Shown: positions 1 through 5,221 of the stretch, in pieces
Position numbering within the stretch: the first letter of the stretch is position 1
Layout of the letters: every line of letters begins with the position of its first letter
Origin: Desulfonatronospira sp964577315
GTDB lineage: Bacteria > Desulfobacterota > Desulfovibrionia > Desulfovibrionales > Desulfonatronovibrionaceae
Direction of reading: 5' to 3'
DNA length: 5,562 nucleotides
Assembly: GCA_964577315.1 (NCBI GenBank)
Contig: CAZNYT010000110.1
Location: 1 to 5,562 of the forward strand
Notes under the pieces: generated by a model
The model's input: only the letters and a program-made list of their open reading frames with translations
Database searches by the model: none
Told to the model about the DNA's origin: nothing
Program-made: the position numbers and the translations under genes

Positions 1-220
1 CAACCAGGCTGTCCGAATTCCCAGGGAGTTCGAACTGGATGCCGATACTGCCCTCGTTCGCCGTGAGGATGACCGCTTGGTCATCGAGCCGGTCAGGAAA
101 AAAGGGTTGCTGGCCACCCTGGCCACATTACCTGACATCCAGGAGGATTTTCCGGATATTGATTCCTTCCTAAAAGCTTTCGGCTATGAAATAGCCGGTG
201 GGGTCTCACAGAAGTTGTAG
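1..220 (+). CDS. vapB: VapB-type antitoxin, AbrB/MazE fold (5' partial)
   Basis: The reading frame begins at base 2 and runs 72 codons to a TAG at 218-220; the start lies before the window. The visible N-terminal part, NQAVRIPREFELDAD followed by LVRREDDRLVIEPV, is the swapped-hairpin AbrB/SpoVT DNA-binding fold of VapB antitoxins, which bind their own promoter and neutralise a PIN-domain VapC RNase. Family members usually begin about ten residues earlier with a short strand and a GxSQAVRIP motif, so only the first few codons should be missing. The segment RKKGLLATLATLPDIQEDFPDID matches the usual VapB toxin-binding tail, but the last 18 or so residues (FLKAFGYEIAGGVSQKL) do not look like the usual short acidic ending. 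No VapC gene follows: the next gene is an iron-sulfur protein. The family call is fairly sure. Activity, and a partner elsewhere, are unknown. Confidence 0.8.
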   Translation, partial: NQAVRIPREFELDADTALVRREDDRLVIEPVRKKGLLATLATLPDIQEDFPDIDSFLKAFGYEIAGGVSQKL

Positions 221-279
221 CTGTAATTTGCTGTCATCATTGTGAATTTCTTCGAAAATAAGGGCTAGCCGTAGAAAGT

Positions 280-292
280 ACTGTTTAACAGT
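280..292. repeat. 13-bp palindrome ACTGTT-T-AACAGT
   Basis: Six-base perfect arms flank a single central T in the short gap between the antitoxin gene and the QueG-like gene. It could be an operator for a dimeric regulator, possibly the antitoxin itself, but no experimental or family-specific site is recognised. If the TTG at 292 were the start of the downstream gene, the palindrome would end on its first base. Confidence 0.35.
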
Positions 293-314
293 TGCAGTCT
301 GCGCAGGTTTGCCG

Positions 315-328
315 TAGACTTAAGTCTA
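315..328. repeat. 14-bp perfect palindrome at the QueG-like start codon
   Basis: TAGACTTAAGTCTA is a perfect palindrome whose last base is the A of the ATG at 328. In RNA it could fold as a 5-bp stem with a UUAA loop directly against the start codon; in DNA it could be a dimer-binding site. The octamer GCCGTAGA occurs at its left edge (311-318) and again at 268-275. About 0.3 perfect 14-mers of this kind would be expected by chance in a window this size, so the position is more notable than the existence. Confidence 0.4.
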
Positions 329-1053
329 TGCAAAACTTACCTCTTCCCAACGCAAAGCCCCTTTTTGACGCCGCACGGAACTGGGGAGCCGATCTGGTAG
401 CTGTAGCTGACACATCCCGTCTGGAAGGTATCGAAACTGATCCTTCGGATCTATTAGAGGGTTATCCTCGGGCAGTCTCCATAGCCGTACATCTGGCAGA
501 CGGAATCATGAACCCCATCACCAGCAGGCCCACCCCGCTGTATGCCAGGCATTACCAAAACGTGAACGCCCTTCTGGATTATATTGCTACCCGGGTCTCA
601 GGCCTGCTGCAGTCCTGGGGGGGAAAGGCCCTGCCTGTCCCGGCTAGCCTGATCCTTTGTGAAGAACGCTTTGTAGCTTCCATATCGCACAAGGCTGTGG
701 CTATCCAGTCAGGACTCGGCTGGCAGGGCAAATCTACGCTTTTGATTACTCCTCAGTTCGGCCCCCGGGTGCGCCTAACAACCGTGCTCACAGACCTGGC
801 CCTTCCTGCGAATAAGCCCCTGAAGAATAAATGCGCCAAGTGCACCAACTGTGTGGAGGCCTGTCCTGCCGGGGCGATAAAAAATGCCTCCACGGCTTTG
901 CACTATGACTCTCGTTCAGAGGCCCTTGATCTGGATGCATGCGTGGGACGGCTCCGCAGCAATGAACAGGAAAAACACATCCCTCCATATCTCTGCGGCG
1001 TCTGTGTCTCGGCCTGTCCATGGGGACAACCCAAAAGCTCTGCAAAACGTTAG
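328..1053 (+). CDS. Short QueG-like double [4Fe-4S] cluster protein
   Basis: The 241-residue product belongs to the COG1600 group that includes epoxyqueuosine reductase QueG, the cobalamin-dependent enzyme of the last step of queuosine synthesis in tRNA. Residues about 45-100 fit the N-terminal QueG-like domain (YPRAVSIAVHL, YARHYQNVNALLDYI). Residues 129-159 hold the family block GLGWQGKSTLLI then FGPRVRLTTVLTD. Two ferredoxin-like clusters follow: C169-x2-C172-x2-C175-x3-C179-P, then C205, C223-x2-C226-x3-C230-P, so all eight ligands are present. It ends just after the second cluster, whereas true QueG is usually over 300 residues with a further C-terminal part. At the place where QueG has its conserved catalytic Asp, before the GLGW block, this protein reads VASISHKAVA with no Asp, so a different redox role is likely. 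ATG 328 is preferred. A TTG at 292 would add 12 residues. Neither has a convincing Shine-Dalgarno sequence. No signal peptide or membrane segment is seen, so it is probably cytoplasmic. Confidence 0.8.
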   Translation: MQNLPLPNAKPLFDAARNWGADLVAVADTSRLEGIETDPSDLLEGYPRAVSIAVHLADGIMNPITSRPTPLYARHYQNVNALLDYIATRVSGLLQSWGGKALPVPASLILCEERFVASISHKAVAIQSGLGWQGKSTLLITPQFGPRVRLTTVLTDLALPANKPLKNKCAKCTNCVEACPAGAIKNASTALHYDSRSEALDLDACVGRLRSNEQEKHIPPYLCGVCVSACPWGQPKSSAKR

Positions 1054-1348
1054 CATCTTTTTTGGGGGCGGGTTGTAGTATTGGAGCAAGGCATCCATTT
1101 GAAATTCAGGAAACTGCCCGAGGATACACGGCATTTGATAGAATCTGCGGAATCCGAGTGCCTATGATCCATTCTGCATTCCAGAGCTCAGGCAGCAGAA
1201 AAAAGAGCCGGGCGTTTAGCTGTCACATTGGGATTGTTCTGGGGGGCTACAGAGGGACTGGATCCTGGATCTTGTACTTTATGATCACCTAATGGACCCA
1301 CCTCTAGATTTAGATCTCCTCCTATGTTGCCTGTCCCAGCTAAAAGGG

Positions 1349-1382
1349 TTTTGCAGTTAGTTTTTCTCTATTCACTGCAAAA
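1349..1382. repeat. 9-bp inverted repeat TTTTGCAGT / ACTGCAAAA
   Basis: Perfect 9-base arms at 1349-1357 and 1374-1382 enclose a 16-nt T-rich spacer. It lies just upstream of the possible promoter of the large regulator. It could be a two-half-site operator or an RNA stem-loop. No T-tract follows the right arm, so it is not a standard + strand intrinsic terminator. Confidence 0.45.
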
Positions 1383-1387
1383 TGTCC

Positions 1388-1414
1388 TTGGCAGAATGTA
1401 ATTTATGTTATAAA
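1388..1414 (+). promoter_or_regulatory. Possible sigma-70 promoter of the first regulator gene
   Basis: TTGGCA (1388-1393) resembles a -35 box and TATAAA (1409-1414) a -10 box, but the spacer is only 15 nt, shorter than the usual 17. A spaced GG/GC sigma-54 pattern was tested and does not fit. If used, it would leave a leader of about 150 nt. The -10 overlaps the palindrome at 1411-1423, as an operator would. Confidence 0.3.
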
Positions 1415-1423
1415 GTTACTTTA
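1411..1423. repeat. 13-bp palindrome TAAAGT-T-ACTTTA
   Basis: Six-base perfect arms around a central T overlap the end of the -10-like hexamer. The core word AAAGTTAC recurs at 5103-5110 upstream of the paralogous regulator gene. It is an operator candidate only; no regulator is assigned. Confidence 0.35.
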
Positions 1424-1560
1424 AATAGACTACCATCCTCATGGAAAAGCAAGCCCGTTGTTCAGCAGCCTGAATACTTGAGCTTCTTCTGAAGGACATT
1501 CTTCGCACAGGCTGGAGGTTGGAATTCAGCCCATTCGTGGGGACCCTAGCCCGTAATCCC

Positions 1561-1564
1561 GGAG
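1561..1564 (+). promoter_or_regulatory. Ribosome binding site of the first regulator gene
   Basis: GGAG sits 6 nt before the ATG at 1571 and supports that start. The start is also supported by alignment with the paralogue at 5222: both proteins have six residues before a shared Ala-Lys, and the same spacing from there to the conserved Phe-Ser-Val-Leu. Confidence 0.75.
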
Positions 1565-1570
1565 CAATAT

Positions 1571-4500
1571 ATGGCTTATGCCCAGATAGCCAAAATTATC
1601 CGCCCGGATATCCAGTGCATTGTCAAAAGAAGCAAGGTTTTCTCAGTGCTGGATTCAGCCCGTGATAAGCCCCTGATCTGGGTCTCTGCCCCGGCTGGCT
1701 CGGGAAAAACCACCCTGGTTTCCAGTTATCTTGAATCCCAAGGCATTCCCTGTCTCTGGTATCGGTTGGACGAAGGCGATAAGGATCCGGCCGCATTCTT
1801 TTACTACATCCGGCTGGCGGCTAGCAAAATCAGCCCGGAAGCAGGAATTCTTCTGCCCTTGCTGACCCCGGAATATGCTCATGGCCTGAATACATTTGCC
1901 AGAAGATACTGGGAGAGACTGTTCGCAATGCTTCTGGATGGGGGTGAGCCGGGAAGGTATGGGCAGGAGCCTGCCCATGAGGTCCTGACAGGAGAGGAAC
2001 GGCCCGCTCCGGCAAAAGAAGAAGGGCTTTCCCAAGTCCCCCGGGTCTCCTTCCCTGGCTGCCCGTGCCTGGTTTTGGACAATTACCAACAAGTCCCGGA
2101 AAACTCGGTTTTTCACTCTCTTTTGGCCTCCGGGCTGGAGATGGTGCCCCAGGGGGGCAGGGTGATGATCATCAGCAGGCACCAGCCTCCGGCACAATAC
2201 GTCAAATTCAGGGCCAACAACCTCATGTTCCTGGTGGGATGGGAACAAATCAGGTTCTCGCTTGAGGAGACCCGAGATTTGGTGAGGGGACTGGTTTTGC
2301 AAGACAGCCAGCTTGATTCCTTGGGAACTTGCCCACCGGTGGATGGGGATGCTTGGGCCGAATTGTTTCAGGAGGTCACCGACGGATGGGTCGCTGGGGT
2401 GGTGCTTCTGGCGGAGAGGCTCAGATGGGGCAATACCGAACATGTTTTCTCGAAATCCATTCAGACCACCCAGGAAATAATCGACTACTTTGCCGGGGAG
2501 GTTTGCAGCAGCATTGACCCGGACATATTGGATTTTTTGATCAAGACCTCTTTCTTGCCTCAAATGACCCTGTATACGGCCCAGGCCATTTCCGGGTACA
2601 GGCATGCGAGAAGCATTCTGTCCGAACTGTACCGCAGAAACTGCTTTACTGAAAAAAGGGCTGGTAAGCCTCTTGTATACCAGTATCACCCTCTGTTCAG
2701 GGATTATCTTAACAGCCGAGCCCGCACAACATTGACAGAAGATGAATATCTGAGCCTGCAGCAGCAAGCGGCAGAGCTTCTGGCCCAAACCGGACAGACA
2801 GAAGAAGCAGTGGAAGTGCTCCTGTCTGCGGACAGGCATGATGCAGCAGCCGAGTACATTCTGCGCAAGGCGGAATCCATGACAGCCGGAGGGAGGAGCC
2901 AGACCCTGGAGTCATGGCTGAGCATGTTGCCTGTTTCATTGCGGGATGAAAGGCCCTGGCTCCACTACTGGATGGGTGTGTGCCGCTATCCCTTTGCACC
3001 TCACGAGGCATTAAAACATTTTACCAAAGCCTTTGCTGTCTTCGTAAATGAAGGCGATGATGAAGGCTCCCTGATGGCCTGGTGCGGGGCAGTGGATTCC
3101 ATTCTACTGGAGCGTGGCGATTTCAGGCAGCTGGACTTCTGGATTGATTGGCTGCATGAAAGGCTGGACCAGGGCCTGTTATTGTCAGGAGGCGAGTTGG
3201 AGGCCAGGGTGACAGCCAGCATGATCGGAGCGATTCTGTTCAGGTGCCCCGTTCATCCGCATGCATCAGCTTGGCTAGGGCGGGCGGAGGAATTGGTATA
3301 TTTGGCCTGGACTCCCGAAAGTGTGCTACGCTTGTTTTATCTGGTCATGTACCTTCTCATGTTTGGGAGCACTCTTAAGGCAGGGCTTGTGCTCAAGAAG
3401 ATGGAGCCGTTTGTCACCCCTGCCAGTCCTCCATTTCTGCGTATCAATTGGTGTTTGGTCAAGGCTATGTATGCGCACATGGCCAAAGGAGCCGGGGAGG
3501 AGGCTATTTCCTTTGTTGAAGAAGGCCTATCCATTGCAAATGATACCGGCATCCATGTTTTTGACATGTATCTGCTGGCCCAGGGTACCCATGGAAGCTT
3601 GACCACCTATGATCTGTACAGGGCGGAGCATTACCTGGAGACCATGAGCGCCTCCATAAGCGGGCACAGGCTTTGGGATGTGTCCTATTATCATTTCTTG
3701 TCCGCATGTAAGGAGTGGTGCAGGGACAATATTCGGGCCTTCAGCGAACATATGCAGCTGGCCCTGAACCTGGTGAAAAAAATCGGCTGCACTTTGTCCT
3801 GTGCTGTGGGCCATGCCGGGATGGCCCTGATCAGCCTGGAAAAAAACCGAATGGACGAAGTGGGAGAGCATTTGGCCAAAGCCAGGTTGCACCTCCCCGG
3901 AGATCAGGACACCCCGGAATTTCTTTACCTGCTCATTGAAGCCATTTGCTCTTTCCGTAACCTGGAGGAGCAGGCAGGGACAAGCTTGCTTGTCCGGGCA
4001 TTGTCCATAGGACGCAGTCAGGGATTCTTTACCGCTCCTTTTTGGAAGAGAGAAACTATGAGCCTGGTCTGCGCCAAGGCCTTGGAACACGGCATTGAAA
4101 CCGAATACGTCCGGGAGCTCATAAGCAGAAGAAATCTTTGTCCTTTACCTGGAAAAGCCTGGGGCATAAGTACTCTGGACTGGCCTTTCCCCCTGAAAAT
4201 ATTTGCCTTGGGCGGGTTCTGTGTCCAACTGAACGAACGGCCCCTTCAATCCGGGAAGAAAACCTGCAGCAAGCCCCTGCAAATGCTCAAGGTGCTGGTT
4301 GCCTGCGGGTGCAGGGAAGTATCCCACCAGAAGATGACGGACTTCCTGTATCCGGACATTGACGGAGACAGGGCCAACTATTCCTTTAAGTTCACCCTGT
4401 ACCAGCTGCGCACTCTTCTGGGGTCAGGCAGCTTTTTGATTTCCCAGGGCGGCAAGCTGTCCTTGGATGAGCGCTACTGCTTTGTTGATGCCGAGGTGTT

Positions 4501-4963
4501 CCTGCAACTTTGTAACCGCATCAGAAAACTGTACGACTCCGGCAGTATTAGGCGGGCCTCAGTTGCCAAGGAGGGGGTGCCTCAGGATGATTTTCTTCAG
4601 CTTTGCCGCAAGGCCCTGGATCTGTATCGGGGCGATTTCCTGCAGCACGAAGTTGCTGATTTTGCGGTGGGTCCCAGAGAGATGTTCAGAAGCAGATTTT
4701 TGGGGCTTGTGGACATTGCCGGTGCGGTCCTGGAAGAGGATGGCCGCAGTCATGAAGCCGTGAACCTGTACGAGAGGGCTATAGAATCAGATCCCCTTCA
4801 GGAAAAGTTCTACCGGCGGCTTATGCGCTGTTACTCCAGGCAGGGACAGGAGGCTGCAGCCATTTCTGTGTATAGGCGCTGCCAGAGAGTCCTGGATTCA
4901 AAACTGGGGGTAAAGCCCTCTCCCAAGACCAGAAAAACATACAATGCCCTTATCCAGGGCTGA
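1571..4963 (+). CDS. MalT-like STAND ATPase regulator with C-terminal SARP (wHTH-BTAD) module
   Basis: This 1130-residue cytoplasmic protein is a signal-dependent transcription activator by family. Residues 1-384 form a MalT-type STAND NTPase. It has Walker A APAGSGKTT (40-48), WYRLDEGDKDP then FFYYIRLAAS (63-85), the block LPLLTPEY/FARRYWERL (95-117), Walker B CLVLDNYQ (166-173), a sensor-like IISRHQPP (200-207), DGWVAGVVLLAERLR (271-285) and a winged-helix end with YHPLFRDYL (372-380). Residues about 390-860 are helical, MalT/TPR-like repeats, where MalT relatives bind an inducer. Residues about 875-965 form an OmpR-like winged helix (ALGGFCVQLN to YQLRTLLG), and about 1006-1130 a bacterial transcriptional activator domain (LYRGDFLQHE to LGVKPSPKT). 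The LuxR-type HTH of MalT itself is absent. Residues 122-162 are a Gly/Glu/Pro-rich insert before Walker B. A paralogue starts 258 bp downstream. Domain calls are firm; the ligand and target genes are unknown. Confidence 0.92.
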   Translation: MAYAQIAKIIRPDIQCIVKRSKVFSVLDSARDKPLIWVSAPAGSGKTTLVSSYLESQGIPCLWYRLDEGDKDPAAFFYYIRLAASKISPEAGILLPLLTPEYAHGLNTFARRYWERLFAMLLDGGEPGRYGQEPAHEVLTGEERPAPAKEEGLSQVPRVSFPGCPCLVLDNYQQVPENSVFHSLLASGLEMVPQGGRVMIISRHQPPAQYVKFRANNLMFLVGWEQIRFSLEETRDLVRGLVLQDSQLDSLGTCPPVDGDAWAELFQEVTDGWVAGVVLLAERLRWGNTEHVFSKSIQTTQEIIDYFAGEVCSSIDPDILDFLIKTSFLPQMTLYTAQAISGYRHARSILSELYRRNCFTEKRAGKPLVYQYHPLFRDYLNSRARTTLTEDEYLSLQQQAAELLAQTGQTEEAVEVLLSADRHDAAAEYILRKAESMTAGGRSQTLESWLSMLPVSLRDERPWLHYWMGVCRYPFAPHEALKHFTKAFAVFVNEGDDEGSLMAWCGAVDSILLERGDFRQLDFWIDWLHERLDQGLLLSGGELEARVTASMIGAILFRCPVHPHASAWLGRAEELVYLAWTPESVLRLFYLVMYLLMFGSTLKAGLVLKKMEPFVTPASPPFLRINWCLVKAMYAHMAKGAGEEAISFVEEGLSIANDTGIHVFDMYLLAQGTHGSLTTYDLYRAEHYLETMSASISGHRLWDVSYYHFLSACKEWCRDNIRAFSEHMQLALNLVKKIGCTLSCAVGHAGMALISLEKNRMDEVGEHLAKARLHLPGDQDTPEFLYLLIEAICSFRNLEEQAGTSLLVRALSIGRSQGFFTAPFWKRETMSLVCAKALEHGIETEYVRELISRRNLCPLPGKAWGISTLDWPFPLKIFALGGFCVQLNERPLQSGKKTCSKPLQMLKVLVACGCREVSHQKMTDFLYPDIDGDRANYSFKFTLYQLRTLLGSGSFLISQGGKLSLDERYCFVDAEVFLQLCNRIRKLYDSGSIRRASVAKEGVPQDDFLQLCRKALDLYRGDFLQHEVADFAVGPREMFRSRFLGLVDIAGAVLEEDGRSHEAVNLYERAIESDPLQEKFYRRLMRCYSRQGQEAAAISVYRRCQRVLDSKLGVKPSPKTRKTYNALIQG

Positions 4964-5002
4964 GAGACATTATTTTTCCATCCATTTGCTCCGCAGGTGT
5001 AA

Positions 5003-5022
5003 AGCCGGGATCGCTTCCGGCT
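5003..5022 (+). terminator. Hairpin after the first regulator gene, no T-tract
   Basis: AGCCGGGA and TTCCGGCT pair as an 8-bp stem (one G-U pair) with a UCGC loop, about 40 nt after the stop codon at 4961-4963. The G+C-rich stem suits a terminator or a 3'-end-protecting structure, but it is followed by GAAGCC rather than a run of T, so classical intrinsic termination is not shown. Confidence 0.4.
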
Positions 5023-5122
5023 GAAGCCTAGCAGAGCTTACCGCCATGTGCGCTGTCCCATTCAGTAGACATTTTTTCCACTCCCAAAGCAGTTGAGCAA
5101 AAAAAGTTACAAATTTTTTCTG

Positions 5123-5142
5123 AATCTATCCCAAATCTATCC
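5123..5142 (+). repeat. SARP-box-like direct repeat AATCTATCC, 11-bp period
   Basis: AATCTATCC occurs at 5123-5131 and again at 5134-5142, so equal bases are 11 bp apart, one helical turn. SARP activators are known to bind heptamer direct repeats with 11-bp spacing overlapping the -35 region. Here the core TCTATCC is repeated with a 4-bp spacer. The right repeat ends exactly 8 bp before a -10-like hexamer. The regulators coded on both sides carry SARP-type DNA-binding modules, so one or both may bind here. The geometry is seen; the binding is inferred. Confidence 0.5.
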
Positions 5143-5156
5143 TGCTAGTGTTTAAT
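5123..5156 (+). promoter_or_regulatory. Probable activator-dependent promoter of the second regulator gene
   Basis: TTTAAT (5151-5156) matches the -10 consensus at five of six bases. The position for a -35 box with a 17-nt spacer (5128-5133) reads ATCCCA, a poor match that is covered by the direct repeats. A weak -35 replaced by activator repeats is typical of SARP-controlled promoters. Transcription would start near 5163, giving a leader of about 60 nt. Confidence 0.4.
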
Positions 5157-5207
5157 GTAAAGTGGATAAGCGCTGGGTGCATCATTTTTAATTTAAGAAT
5201 ATTTTCT

Positions 5208-5212
5208 GGGGA
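5208..5212 (+). promoter_or_regulatory. Ribosome binding site of the second regulator gene
   Basis: GGGGA lies 9 nt before the GTG at 5222. The reading frame opens only after a TAA at 5189-5191, and this GTG is the first usual start codon in it. The N-terminus it gives has the same length before the shared Ala-Lys as the upstream paralogue, which supports the choice. Confidence 0.6.
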
Positions 5213-5221
5213 AGCAGTCAA

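Larger units (their letters stand above)
1054..1570. other. Gene-free intergenic region with small repeats
   Basis: No supportable gene was found in these 517 bases. The stretch is more A/T-rich than its neighbours in its second half. It holds a tandem 7-bp repeat CTGGATC (1258-1264 and 1265-1271), an imperfect palindrome around TCTAGATTTAGA (1303-1314), the inverted repeat at 1349-1382, a possible promoter near 1388-1414, and a weak leader stem GGCTGGA/TTCAGCC (1510-1516 with 1525-1531, one G-U pair). No clear terminator follows the QueG-like gene. In the frame of that gene the sequence after its TAG stays open for 37 codons to a TGA at 1165-1167, without a recognised product. Confidence 0.6.
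4964..5221. other. Intergenic region between the two paralogous regulator genes
   Basis: These 258 bases hold no gene. The first part carries a hairpin (5003-5022). The middle has three A/T tracts: ATTTTTT near 5071-5077, a run of seven A at 5099-5105 and TTTTTT at 5114-5119. The last part has direct repeats, a -10-like hexamer and a ribosome binding site for the second regulator. The length and these elements suggest the second gene has its own promoter rather than only read-through from the first. Confidence 0.55.

Noticed and set aside
292..327. TTG at 292 as the start of the QueG-like gene
   Set aside because: It would add 12 residues not expected at the N-terminus of this family and has no ribosome binding site. 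The ATG at 328 is preferred, although its ribosome binding site is also weak.
1258..1271. Tandem CTGGATC repeat as a mobile-element scar
   Set aside because: There are only two 7-bp copies, with no terminal inverted repeats or transposase remnant nearby.
1020..1292. Open frame of 90 codons on the plus strand
   Set aside because: It starts inside the QueG-like gene in another frame, has no Shine-Dalgarno sequence before its ATG, and its product resembles no known family.
1388..1407. Sigma-54 promoter suggested by TTGGCA
   Set aside because: There is no GC dinucleotide at the required spacing for the -12 element.
1655..2839. Open frame of 394 codons on the minus strand
   Set aside because: It lies wholly opposite the strongly supported ATPase and helical-repeat coding of the + strand regulator, and its product is rich in Gln, Arg, Pro and Gly without a recognisable domain. 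It is an antisense shadow of codon bias.
3527..4090. Open frame of 187 codons on the minus strand
   Set aside because: It is also antisense to the regulator gene, with no recognisable domain or separate promoter evidence.
5046..5096. Small open frame of 16 codons between the regulators
   Set aside because: It is very short, lacks a clear ribosome binding site and encodes nothing recognisable.
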